A stretch of DNA of 64,000 bases from Emmonsiellopsis sp. PD_33 (taxonomy: Eukaryota; Ascomycota; Eurotiomycetes; Onygenales; Ajellomycetaceae), in contig JANTQF010000045.1 in NCBI GenBank assembly GCA_032988165.1, positions 62,001 through 126,000 of the forward strand, written 5' to 3'. The notes beneath the pieces are model-generated. The model was not told where the DNA came from. It saw only the letters and a program-made list of their open reading frames with translations, and did not search any database. How positions within the stretch are numbered: the first letter of the stretch is position 1; each line of letters begins with the position of its first letter. Both the position numbers and the translations under genes were made by a program. Shown one piece after another: positions 1 to 11,401 of this stretch.

Positions 1-3000
1 ATGGCTGTGTCGCTGTCGATCCTGCTTGTGGCCCCTAGCACTTCCACCTATTATCCTAAGCAACAGAGCAAAAGATGTTGTTGATGAGGACCCAGACTCA
101 CTGGTGACACTGGCAGCTGGGTTGACGTTCGTCCTAGCCGGGGTTATTGTTCGTCGGAGTCGATTTGTGATATGTGGTCGTTGCAAGGGCTGGCAGCGGC
201 GGCCAAGAACGATGGCTCCCCTATAAGGGAGTGCGAGGGTAGAGCGACTGCTGACATTACTGCCTTGGGGTGGCTTCAGCCATGGTACAGTTACCTTGCA
301 GGTCTCGTGTAAGAAGGGACAGTCATTCCAGCAATCGCCTTCGCTGTGATCACCGCCACCATGTTTGCAGCTGTCGAATGCGCTCGGGGATAAAGTCAAC
401 AAATGTGATGTTGAGAGCATTCGGTCACAACTAGTAGTGGTATCGTATCCCTGACGTTTGGCAATCTCATCAATGCATTGCATGGATGCCGCCATGTAGT
501 CATGCCCCTTTGCTAAGGAATTGCATGGGGCATCTGAGGCAGTCGACGAGCGTATGGTTACAATGGCATCGCCCAGGTTTGATGTGAAAAGACAAGGGAT
601 ATGCTGTAAAAGTGGTGTCCAAGGCAGGCCTTCCTTTTTCAATCTTGTCTTGCCAAGCTCGGCACTGGGCGTGGAATGTACGACGTCCATGAATTCGTAG
701 CCGTATATTTCCGAGCGGGTTGGAGAATGGGCGTGGATGCGGGATAGATTGATGCACAATCCGAGCACCAGCTCTCGTAGTGTCATCGTTATCAAACCCT
801 TTTCTTCTATCGAAAAGTTTCCGTTGGAGCTCAGGATGGTGAAGGAATCCTGTCCCCAATCGGTCTCCGATTCTGTCGCCGCCAACATCTCCGGTAAATT
901 CAAACCGAAAGCCTTGCAGTATACCCGAGCCATCTGATGAATTACGCTAAGCTTTGGAACGAGCCAAGCTCGCTTTTCGCTCACATCATATAAAACCAAA
1001 GATTCTTTGGAGCTGGTACGCAAGAATGCTAGGTAATTGTCCGACGGGCTGAATCGGAGAGTATTCGGGACGCGTTTGAACTGTGCTCCAGCTTGGCCGC
1101 CCACCTGAATGGGCGCAGCAGACTGTGCAACCAGTTGAAGGTTAACCCCAGCCCATTGCCATCGTATAGGTTTTATTGCCCTCGTCGACCAGGTAACAGT
1201 GGGAGGCATCTCTTCACTTCCCAACAACACCAACGCGCGCGAGCTCCATCCGAGAGCAGCCTTTCTAGACTTTAAGATTTCAATATCTGTCACCTGAAGC
1301 CAGGGTTCCTTGGTCGCTGGAAGATCGTCCACCATCAATTGAGAGCCGTCCGTAGAATATTCAAAGTGCCAATTTATCACGCTGTTGTCGTTATCTGGGC
1401 ATTCGATTGGAACTAGAGCAGTGGAGTATCCAAGTAGGACTAGTCCCGCACCCGTCCTGACCGTATATTCTGTGGCCGCCAACTGGACCATAACATGGAA
1501 ATCCACCTCTAAATGGAAATCTCGTATATCTGGGACCTGGTCTTCCACTGCGATAACGGCCGAGGAGAGGAGAGTCCTCCAGCAGCTGGATTGAACGCCA
1601 TCCTCCTGAAGTGATGGCAATGTTTGCAACGGTGTCAAGTGAAACGAACGGGGGGATTCAGATCTAACACGAGATGTTGACAAGAAAATCCCATCCTGTT
1701 CCGGCAGCCGAACTGCCAGACAGAGCCATCGCAGAGCGCGCTCTATATCTACACAATCCTTGTGGTGTCTGATGAAAATGCGCGGCTGGTTTACGACAAC
1801 GGCCATATATTTCGATTCTAGGAAGCGACTTATATAAGAATGGGTTCACACACTGATTGCAACAGGGTTATTGGACTCACGATAAGATCCGTATTTATTT
1901 TCGAGTGCCCCAATGACACCTTCCAGCAAAAGAAGGCCGGTTTGACCAAAATTCTCTTTCAAATAAGACCGACATGGACCGGCTTCAATGCAGTGGCCTC
2001 TCGCTGTGAGCGTGAGCATCTGTTCCAGAAAAGGGCGTATTTCGGATTTCGGGATATTCTGAACAATATCATAGATCTCCCAACCGTCGAAAATCAGGGT
2101 AATATTAGAGGGTAAGCTAAAATGCCACCCTGCGATAATATTTTCCTCCTCAGTCGTGCAAATTACTTCCTTTTCGGTCGTCATATCATCCTCTCTCCCT
2201 TCCTTGGACCTGTCACCGCTCTTAGACTGAGGTTTTGCGCCTTTGTTCTTGATATCAGGATATCTGATCAGGGTATTAATCTCATCCTCGTTCATCCTCC
2301 TATTGCGATCGATTCGAATACCCCATTTACGCAGAAGCTCCACAATATCTTCTGATGATCCCCTCGCAGCATCGATAACCTTTTCATCACAGAGCGCACC
2401 ATGTTTCAACAGGACCTCGACAGTTCTTGCCCCATACCAGCATACAGCCCTCGATAGCGCGGATTCCCCAGACTCTTCGCGGGAATCGACGTCAGCGCCC
2501 CTCTGGATCAGAGCTGTCACAATATCATCGCGGCAAGCATGGGCGGCGGCGATCAGGGCGGTTACTCCAGATCTTAACCGTAGATTGACATTAGCACCCC
2601 TTCCAATCAGGATGTCCACGAGTTCTATATGACCGTATGCCGCGGCGGTGACTAGAGCGGTGGTCTCTGCCCAATATCCGGTCCTGTCCACCACACACAC
2701 GCGATTAACGTTGGAACCCCTTTTTAGCAGATATTGAACTAGGGTCTTGTGGCCATGCTCCACCGCGCATATCAGAGCCGTCTGGCCACCGGGCAATATA
2801 GTGTCTATATGGACGTTCTGAAGTAGGCCCAGAGCACAGCTATCATCGCAGATCACACAGGCCACCTTTAACCTTTCCATCTTCTGTCTTGTTTCCTCCT
2901 TCGTGCGTGATGGGATGTTCACCCGAAACGGCGTAGGCGGACTTCCCGGCACTCTCGGCACACTCCAAGAGGTTGCAGCGTATGGTGTTTCCAGTCTTTC

Positions 3001-3354
3001 ATAGATCCCCCCAATGTGTGATGTGCTTGCCGTTGTATAGTCGGATGGACTTGATCCTCCGTGGGTCGTCGCATCGTTCGATATGCCTGATATCTCATTG
3101 GGCGTCGTGAACTGGGATTGGTTCGAAGCGCGGTAGGTTGTACTAGACCAAGGTGTGCTAGATGCGTTATAAGGCGTAGCAGAACTGCATGTTGTGTTTT
3201 CATCGTCTTTAGGTCGCTTCTGTAATTGCCGTCTATCGGCATGCATCCAGCTTAGAACTCTCTCTCTAGATATTTCCGAATCGTAGATAGCGCGCTTGCT
3301 ATATCTAGACCGTAGTCGCCACCATCGCCGCGTTCTTGGGGTACGGTCGGCCAT
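1..3354 (-). CDS. Large ankyrin-repeat protein, 3' end outside window
   Basis: Two exons are visible: 3354-1881 and 1817-1. The 63-bp intron at 1818-1880 starts GTGAGT and ends CCTAG; splicing keeps the phase and joins ...NKYGSY to QSKYMAVVV. The second exon stays open for about 605 codons to the window edge, so the product exceeds about 1,095 residues. Residues about 1-180 are Ser/Thr-rich and probably disordered. Residues about 185-345 hold ankyrin repeats (GGQTALICAVEHGH, TTALVTAAAYGHIELVDILI, SGVTALIAAAHACRDDIVTAL, SGESALSRAVCWYGARTVEVLL). The second exon has no domain I recognise; it includes a stretch reminiscent of beta-propeller strands (LRFSPSDNYLAFLRTSSKES) and Cys/His-rich segments near the edge. 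Ankyrin repeats bind proteins; the partner is unknown. Such long ankyrin proteins are common accessory genes in Onygenales. The start is the first ATG of the frame. A GTGAGT near position 95 could be a further donor, so the last visible codons are uncertain. Confidence 0.75.
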
Positions 3355-4824
3355 TTTCTTTGATAACTTTTGAGAAGAATGGTTTGGAAAAAGTAGGGAT
3401 CAATCGATTAGGCTTCTTCCCGTCAGGACTGCGGGGTTGTATCGCAGCTTGTGCCAGAGCATATCGCTCTGACTGAAAGTACTTATATATTCGGCTGTTA
3501 GAAGAAGCGACTCTCTTTTGGAATAATGTGGAACACTCACGCGAATAATATATCCTCTGGAACTGTCTATAAAAACTCAGCCTCGTCGGCTTCTCTTAAA
3601 CCCCACGCACCTTTATGAACTTGCCCATTTATCGGGCAACGCCTTATTGGATAAACTAGCTTACTTCCACTCCAGCCCATCGATTGGCCACATCGCTCCA
3701 TGAATGGCCAAAAGACGACGAGGAGGAACGAAAGGCACACTCGTAGTCGTGCTAGCAAATGGGGTGCAGGTGTGGCAGAGTTTGAAAATGTGGCGGAGGC
3801 TTGTGCGTAGCCTGATTCAGATTTAGCCCAGCCTTCCTCCACTTGATAACAGAGACGCGGTCGGGGAATGCTTACCATCCATACCCAAAGGGGTTTATTC
3901 CTTCGTGAGTGAGTTCGACATCTGAATCTGGTTGTTAAGTAACCAAGGTAGAATGGAGTGGGATCAATAGGACGTGATGGTTTGCTCGTTCTACAGGAGG
4001 CCAGCGAACCAAGGGAAAGGCTTGCAGTGGAGCCAGGTAAATTGCCAGTAAATATTAGCAAGTTGGTCAGTCAGTCATTTGCTATGACGCCCCCTGTCTC
4101 ATGATACATATAGATAATTTCCCAACTAAGCGCAATACTAAGAAGGAAAACAAAATATCCAAAATCCAATCCGAATCCAGTCCAGTCCAATCAGAATTAG
4201 TGAGCATAGGAGAAGAGCCGACTCTTAAAACAAGGCGAGTATAGAGGACGGGGGGAAAAGGTTCAGGGAAAAGACCACAACAAACATAAGAAAATTCCCC
4301 GAGCGATATGGTGGATAGACGGCTCTTCAAGAAGATAGATAGAATCCAAGGAAGATGGGATGAAATTTCAAACAAAAAACACCCACATATCATCATCACG
4401 AAAGTGGCTGCATGAGCACGGTGATTGTACGTGCAAAGCTAAAAGTCATCATCAATAAGGAACACAAGACAAGAAATGTAATAGATAAAAGGTGAAGTAT
4501 CAGCATGATAACCCCGTCAAACAGAAAAGTAAAACACCAAAGCTATGATGAATGATGATGGTCATGATGTCAATGAAGTAAGTTTTAAAACAGAACAGAC
4601 CTTAAAACGCAAATCAGAAAGCCCCATGCGCTGAGATTTTGGCAGGTATAGAAAGAAGAACAAACACCAGGTCATAGTGGAGGTGGGAACATAATAACGC
4701 GCAAGGGTTAGAAGTAAAAGTTGGAACAAAATTGTCAGACAAAGAAAACTCCAGGATAGGAGAGGATGCGAAGAAATTGTCGAATGAACTGAAAAAATAT
4801 CCTTAAGCAGATACTGTTTTTTTG
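3355..4824. other. Intergenic: ankyrin gene promoter and ste50 3' region
   Basis: No coding sequence could be supported. Both neighbours read leftward, so the left part should hold the promoter of the ankyrin gene and the right part the 3' UTR of ste50. The stretch is A-rich on the plus strand near ste50. Open frames here have no recognisable composition or start context. Confidence 0.6.
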
Positions 4825-6554
4825 TCACAGAACACCGCCGGGTAATTGAATCGAATTTGTTTGGCCGGATCGCCCCCCGAGCCCTGCACTTCCTAGGCCG
4901 GCTCCTCCCGTGCCACCATCGAAACCTCCGCTGCCAGGCATTATTCCTATCCCACCAGCAGCAGAAGTACCCGATGAGCCGGGATATATACTCGAAATTT
5001 GCCCATCAACTACCTGTGTTTGTCGTCGAAGCATAAACATTGGTTTTCGCCCTTCCTTCTCTAGTTGTTTAAATAGAATCAGGGGTCGTTCTTCGAGTCC
5101 TAAGCAACGTTCCTGGTCACCGAAAACAATATACAGTGCATATAGCCGCCAATCTTCGTTGATATTGTATTTTTTCAGGGCCGCCGGTAAAACCTTATAA
5201 CAGGGATCATCCATGGAGACGCGGAAAGATTTGAAGATTTCAACACTAGGTGCCGACGATTCAGTTGCACCTCGACCGGAATTATTACCACCCGCAGAGT
5301 TCGGTGGATCCTGACGGCTTGAAGGTGCAGATGGTGTGGCAGCGACAGAACGATCCGGCCGTTGCTGGGATTGAGGGTCATCTGAATGGTCATGAAGCGT
5401 GCGTCCTGAATTATTCGAGGTCTCGCGAGCGTAGGAACGAGATGCAAGTGTTTGTTGTGGGTAGAAGCTGCCAGGAGATGTGGGGGAGGGCATCCCTTTT
5501 GGTGAAGGTTGGCCTCCATTCATAGAAGCTGTTAAGTGTGACGATGCTGCCATTGCTGCAGCCGACGGGTCTAATGTTGAGTTGTCGCTGAATGTTCTAC
5601 CTTCGGGTATAAACTGCGGGATGTGAGTCGGAGAATTGTTCTTTGGGGTTGAGCCTCCAGCAAACAATTTCTTGGAGAATGTCCTCGTAAGACTGTTTCC
5701 AGATTTCTCGTTTTGGTTCACAATTGGAGGAGTGGTGGTGGGCGGTTCGTGGTTATAGTGTTCGGAGTTTATGGTCGTGCCAGAATACGTCGACGTCGGC
5801 TGGTAAGGTAATGGTTGGGACCTATCTTTGGCGATTTTCACCACCGGCAATAGTTCTTCCCGAAGTTTTCGGTAATCATCAGCCAGTTTCCTTAGCTCTG
5901 CTTCCGCCGCAACAATTCTTTCATCGCGTAACCTAATCGACTGAATAATGCGGGCGATATCGTCCTGGGTTGCGATCTCAGCTCCGTTGCTCTGCTCGGC
6001 AGCTATATGTAGTTCCTGCATTAGATTTTCATTTGAACCAAAGGCATGGAAACTGGGAGATGGAACACATACACAGCGGCACATAATGATCAGCGTCCAT
6101 GGGTATGCCCTGCTTCACCTTCGCCTCGTAAACACTTTTCAGAATTGTCAAACGATGCCCCACGCTCGATATTCCCATCTCCTTCAATTCCTCGTGCTTA
6201 AGCGCGATTAGTGCCTCTCCAACAATTTCGTTTTCTACGAGACAAGTTAGCTTCTTCGTCTTGTCTATCCAGTGCCCAGCTTCACACACCTAGAAATGGA
6301 TCGCAATACTGCCTTAGACCGAGTCCAGCAACAAAATCCGCGCACTCCTCAGCCGTCCATTCCGTTATAATAGCTCTGGGCGAGCTCCTCTCATCCGCGG
6401 TATTTCCATATGTAGTTGGGGTGTGTTCTGCAGAGGGCAGCTCTGAATCGGTGGGGGAGGTTTCGGAGTCTTCGATGTGCGGGGAGGTCACCACGCTCCG
6501 CTCATACTCGTCATCAGCATCAGAGTCCGCATGATACGGGGCCGGGAAGGCCAT
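4825..6554 (-). CDS. ste50: Ste50-type MAPK cascade adaptor (SAM + RA domains)
   Basis: Three exons: 6554-6290, 6234-6073 and 6002-4825, giving 534 residues. Introns are 55 bp (6235-6289, GTGTGT...GCTAAC...TAG) and 70 bp (6003-6072, GTATGT...TAG). The second acceptor was chosen because it gives DADHYVPLSAEQ in frame. A SAM domain covers about residues 62-128 (ITEWTAEECADFVAGLGL through GHRLTILKSVYEAK). A short coiled coil follows (LRDERIVAAEAELRKLADDYRKL is its core), then a long Ser/Pro/Asn-rich linker. A Ras-association domain lies at about 395-472 (SFRVSMDDPCYKVLPAALKKY, VFGDQERCLGLEERPLILF). In yeasts and filamentous fungi Ste50 links the MAPKKK Ste11 (SAM-SAM contact) to Cdc42/Ras-type GTPases (RA domain) for mating, hyphal fusion, filamentation and osmotic signalling. 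All key domains are intact; the length is typical of Eurotiomycete orthologues. Confidence 0.93.
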
Positions 6555-8907
6555 TTTGGAAAGCTATCGGGGCGGACAGTCTAGCGGATTTGAATGTGGC
6601 AGGCTGAGGAAGTATTCGGGGACCAGATACGGCCACTAGCTCCTCAGAGCACGAGGGGATGCCTTGTAGCTATAATGTTGCCAAAGAATCGAGTTGCAGT
6701 GACTGCACGGATGCGCTATGGGCAGGGAATGGTGTGATAGGACAAAGCGACGGGATCCGATGGGCTGGAGACAAAGACAGGCGACAAGCAAAGGCCAAAT
6801 TCGGAAGCTGTTACCACGCTGCGCTTGTTGATTTGGACAAAACCGACAAAGAGAGAGCTTCAGCTGATATCGCATAAAGGGACACCAAGCAGAAGACTCA
6901 ATCGAGTGGCACCGAAGAGACAGGCCGTTTCAAGGGCCAGGGAGGTATAAAGGGTTGCGGTCAATCGAGTCGGAGGAGCGCCAAGGGCAGGCGGGTAGTG
7001 AAGGAGATAGGCAGGAGGGATATAACGACCGGAACGCACGCAGCGGGATGCAGGCTGATAGCGAGAGAGGAAAATTAGCAGCGAGGTGACCAGTAAGTAT
7101 GAGAGAGAGAGGCGACTGGCGGCGCGAGATGGCTGGCGGGTGGAATGTCGTCGTCGATTCATCGCCCGATGGAGTCGAGCCCTGACGACGCTTCCCAAAG
7201 CAGTCAAGCGCCACGGGAGAGCCTGTGTCACGTGCACAACCTAAGATGGCACGTGATCAGACCTGGGCACACCCGCCCGCGCTAGTCCCGAAGTAGATAT
7301 GCTCCAGGGCACCTGTCCCAATGCGGCCTAGCGTTGATTATTGGCAGGCTTGGCACATTATGCACTAGCCCGAAACGGGACTAGTGCACCTCTGGCTCAT
7401 TTTTAGTTCAAGACACTCAGTCACCTGATCAGAGGCTTGGCATCCAGGGACGACCTCAGGAGATTTCTTGTTTCGAGGTCGTCCCTTTACCAACATACTA
7501 ATTATGGAATTATCGCGGCCAGTTCACATTTTAAAAACCAACCTAGCATGCTATCCTACCCACAATTACCCGTGCAGGCTGCTTCTTAACCCCTCAAAAA
7601 ATCCGGAGACAACGGGGTCATCTGTTTCATGTTATCCCGCTTGGAAGTTGTGATGACCCTTTACTCCATGAAGCGCCATAGTGTCACCTCCCTTCCGACC
7701 TGGGAATTTAAGTGTGTCGAACCTTGGGTTTTGCTCAAGACGATGACTACATACTGAGCTTTATAGGCAACCTTAAGCAACCCCAGATGTTTGGGCTCAG
7801 GTCGCAGCGTCAGGCAAGAGATAAAACAGCCATCCCTCTCTCGACTGTTCTGGTTCCCATGCTCCATCTCCGTCCCGTCCTACGCCGTACCTAGATTTGA
7901 ACGGACCCTTGCCAGAGAAACTTTGGAAGAACTTTATTATTGATTGGCCGGGAATTCCAGGCTAGTCGTCACATCTCAACCAGCTATCCCTACTAGTAGG
8001 TACTCCGTATTGTTGCTCCCTCTGATAGATGGACACTTCACATGCACCATGTGACGCCATCAATTTCAGGACATGGCTTCAGTTCTATTCCTTGATATTC
8101 TATGTTATCAGGCTGTGTCCACGCGATCCAGGCTCTGGGTAATGACGGGGAAACATGGGCAAATCCTGTTGATTCCTTCAACAATGTCAACATTACTCAC
8201 CTTTGACATTAATTATTTGGTATTTTTGAGAAAGAAGGTTAACTGTCCTTGCCAGAAGAATTCCAGACCCAATCCAATACTCAATTGCTTGTTGGTGTTA
8301 CCTACTGTGAGCAGTTGAAAGCACTTTCTCACCAACGGCCGTAACCTGGGACCACTATTCACACTATTCAAGCATCTGGGGCCAGTAGGTTGAATGTGGA
8401 ATCAGTGTGAAGTTGTGATTTAGAGGTCCGATGTCTCTGTGCTATTGGCCAGCTACTCAGCAATGATATTCCAGTTCCATAACTATATGGATGGTGCCAA
8501 GGTGGAATCTCAGATTCTATTTACATGGAGTTTATAGGACCGGATCTGGGATGTACTGGAAACTGATGATCATTTATATTTTCAATGAGCTTGCACCCCC
8601 GATTGGGGAGAGTTGTACAGGCTTACAGGTCTTTATGACCGGTATTCTACGCGCAGAGCACCGCGGAACTAATATAATGTCCGTGGAATCTTAAACTTGG
8701 GTGCTATACCTCAAAATTCGTGAATAGCTAATAAATATGGCTCCAAAGCAACGGTAGATACCATACTTATTCCTCCTAATAATACTGGTATCGGTTTAGG
8801 CATTGGTCTATACGTAGCAAATGCTGGAGGGAAAGCCTTAGGTTTCGGATTTCGGTTGGTATGTTCAAATAACACAATGGAGCTCCACACAAGGTAAAGG
8901 GATACAA
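6555..8907. other. Intergenic: ste50 upstream region and gene-poor tract
   Basis: No gene could be supported up to the candidate at 8908. The first 700 bases should contain the ste50 promoter and 5' UTR. The rest is low in coding signal. A copy of the 9-mer TACTCCGTA lies at 8001-8009. A leftward open frame at 8986-8711, rich in hydrophobic residues (GFLLIVSLYLVWSSIVLF), may be a further exon of the candidate gene described at 8908-9443. Confidence 0.5.
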
Positions 8908-9443
8908 TCAACAGGAATCCCGATTGTTGCCTACTATCGAAGAGTTGGATAAAAGGGGGTGTCCTCGGCGTTTCCGGCCCGAACATTCTCCGAACAAGCG
9001 CGGCCCAGGGACGGGAATGACTAAGCGGCGGCTAAGGCTCCCACCAATCACAGGCGCTCGTTCGCCGCCGCCCGACGTCGAAACCAAAGAATGACGTCCA
9101 AAAAATGATTTGCTCAACCTCAACTCTCCAACGCCCATAGCCGCTAGATTGCGCCGCCAATTCTGCTCCGGTCTCTGCGTGGCCTGCTCCCCCAGATTCT
9201 GGAAAATGATATGACTTTTGGTCTGCTTGGACCCTGGTTTCTCTTGTTTTGGAACCTTAATCTGCTCGTGACGGAAGCTTTGTCTTGACCTAGACCTGGG
9301 CGCCAATTCACTACCTCCGCCCGAAGCCTTTTCCTAGATATCTTGTGTTAATGAGGACAAAGTAAGTCAACACAACGCAGATTTGTACTACTTACGCCTA
9401 TATATACGTTCTCGTTGCTATATTGGCTGCCGGATGCTGACAT
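8908..9443 (-). CDS. Candidate small two-exon gene, unknown product
   Basis: This is a tentative model. A first exon (9443-9396) encodes MSASGSQYSNENVYIG and ends at a perfect GTAAGT donor. A 62-bp intron (9334-9395) contains ATTAACAC and ends TCTAG, and the next exon continues in phase 0 with EKASGGGSELAPRSRSRQ to a stop at 8908 (157 residues if read straight through). The sequence is basic and low-complexity, with no domain I recognise. Another intron ending at a CCTTAG near 9035 could instead lead into the overlapping frame at 8986-8711 (PWAALVRRMFGPETPRTPP, then two hydrophobic segments), giving a small membrane protein; no convincing donor was found for it. Its start lies 313 bp from the divergent gene at 9757. 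Confidence 0.35.
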
Positions 9444-9756
9444 TTTGCCGCTTTCAAAAAGGCTATTTTTCCATCTACTCTTTGATACTGTACACCATAC
9501 ATCTATCGGGCAACTCTACGAACGGTGACGGGCGCTGGCCACCCACCCATTATAATATTCCCCTGCAGGTTGGATAGGAATATTTACGACCTTTCCACCT
9601 TCTTTGCGCTCCACACTCCATCCCACCCCATTTGACCATCCTACCAACGAAAAAAGATCCTCGGTATACGCCCAGGCACACGACCGCAAACCCGCAACGA
9701 ATACACTCAACCGTAATCGCATACAGAGCTTGGAACAAAATACGTCCTACACCATA
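9444..9756. promoter_or_regulatory. Promoter region of the gene at 9757
   Basis: A 313-bp pyrimidine-biased spacer lies upstream of the rightward gene. If the small leftward candidate is real it is a shared bidirectional promoter. An upstream in-frame ATG at 9604 would add 51 residues (STLHPTPFDHPTNEKRSS...) that look like translated UTR, so the start at 9757 was preferred. Confidence 0.4.
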
Positions 9757-10521
9757 ATGTCTACAGCAGCCTACTCAGCCTCCACACAACCGCAGCAACA
9801 AGGGCAATCCTCCGCCTCCTCTCCCGAACCCAATGACCCTACAGCCGTCCTCCTCACATACCTCTCCTCCACCAGCGCTCTCGAAGACCTCCACTCCTCC
9901 TTACTCAGCTCACTACAGCGTGTCGGCTGGACAGAACAGGTGCGCGGGCTCGCGCTCGAATTACTCCGTGCTGGACATTGCGAACGTTTTGAAGAGGTGA
10001 TTGATACAATTGTTGCGCTTGCGACGGGGAGCGAAGATGTAACACCATCATCGTTAGCGCGGGGAAGGAAGAGAAAGAGGAAATTGCTGGTCAAGGAACG
10101 GACGAAAAATAAACCAATGGACAATGGACAGGAGGAGTATGAGGAAGTTAAAGATGAGAGTGAGGACGAGGATCTGGGCACATACAGCAATGGAGAACCA
10201 TTCCCAGACATCCGTATTCCACAGACCGTGGTTGCGGAAGGCGTCAAGATGCTACATGAATCGTTAGATGGCGTCTTTATTGCCGAGGGAGCAGATACAG
10301 TCGAAAACGGAACCAACGAAGCTACTGGTATGAAATCCACCACGGCTTCGTCAAACCATGCGACGAATGGTGCCACGAACGGCAGTCCAACAACTTTGAA
10401 AAAGCCCCCTCCTTTAAAACATGCTAGCAGTGCAGAGGGCAAGGGCAGGCTCAAATCCGTTAAGAGCAAGCCGCAGGAGAATGGAGATGCTAGGCCGGAG
10501 AAAAAAGCGAAGAGGGGGTGA
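9757..10521 (+). CDS. Conserved-looking hypothetical protein, probably nuclear
   Basis: Single exon, 254 residues from the ATG at 9757 (ACCATAATGTCT). I do not recognise the family. The N-terminal part, about residues 30-90, looks folded and helical (TYLSSTSALEDLHSSLLSSLQRVGWTEQVRGLALELLRAGHCERFEEVIDTIVALA). It is followed by a strongly basic cluster (RGRKRKRKLLVKERTKNK) that could be a nuclear localisation signal and by an acidic stretch (EEYEEVKDESEDEDLG). A second short conserved-looking segment reads IRIPQTVVAEGVKMLHESLDG. The C-terminus is Asn/Thr/Lys-rich and ends KKAKRG, another basic patch. The acidic-basic architecture suggests a chromatin- or nucleolus-associated protein, but that is inference. 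It is convergent with elg1. Confidence 0.75.
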   Translation: MSTAAYSASTQPQQQGQSSASSPEPNDPTAVLLTYLSSTSALEDLHSSLLSSLQRVGWTEQVRGLALELLRAGHCERFEEVIDTIVALATGSEDVTPSSLARGRKRKRKLLVKERTKNKPMDNGQEEYEEVKDESEDEDLGTYSNGEPFPDIRIPQTVVAEGVKMLHESLDGVFIAEGADTVENGTNEATGMKSTTASSNHATNGATNGSPTTLKKPPPLKHASSAEGKGRLKSVKSKPQENGDARPEKKAKRG

Positions 10522-11401
10522 TGAATGAATGGTTCTTTTCCTTTCTGGGATTTCCGGCTATGAAGGCGCCCGCATATTACTTGGGTCTATCTGGAGCTTT
10601 TACAGCACCAAGAACTTCCCCTTTCTCTTCTTTTTACGTCCCTCCTACCATCCAATCCCCTAAATAGATGGATGAATGTGGGATGGCAGTCCTCCCATCA
10701 TTCCGCCACCATCATCCGTCCCCTCATTCTCCTTCTTCTCTTTTAGAATGTTATAGACACCCCTCATGTTCTCCGCTCATACCTATGTACACTTTCAGGC
10801 ATATGCTTTCCTTTCCCCTCCTCCTTTTTATTTTGTATATTACTCCATATTCACTTTCCTCCCTCCCAAATTTCTGCGTTTTTTTCCCTTTTTACATTTT
10901 ACATCTTACGATTCTTGGATAACTAGCTAGCAATGGCCAATTTCGGTGACGGGGGACATTGGACTGGACTGTACTGGACTTGTTTGGCTTGGCTTGGGTT
11001 TTGCTGCAATGGGTTGGCATGGGTCTTTTTTGTTACTGTTAATGACCTACCTACTTGCCTATGTATTTATTTGTGTATCTATTTATGGTACTTTGGTTGT
11101 ATCTCCTCCTTCCCCCCCCTCTATTGACATCCTTTTTCTTTTGTTTCTATCTTTCACTGGCAGGTTTTGGAGCGGTGTTGTCCTATCACTTAGGTATGGA
11201 TATTCCATGTCATGTTATGCAGCGGGATGTATATTTTCCTACTCAATGAATAGGCGCGATTAGAGCTTACAGGATAAAGAGAAAGCATCCACAAAGTATC
11301 TCCATGTCATCCATGGATAGGTAAATTTATTCACCCTCACTTGCAAATTCTATATATAAATAACCCAATATTCACATAAACTAATGAATAACCCACACCC
11401 C
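10522..11401. other. Convergent 3' regions of two genes
   Basis: An 880-bp spacer lies between the stop codon of the rightward gene and the stop codon of elg1. It is C/T-rich on the plus strand, with no coding signal. It should carry both 3' UTRs and polyadenylation sites. Confidence 0.55.

Noticed and set aside
9771..10469. Leftward open frame of 232 codons
   Set aside because: Complement of the hypothetical gene at 9757; Ser-rich shadow frame without its own start context.
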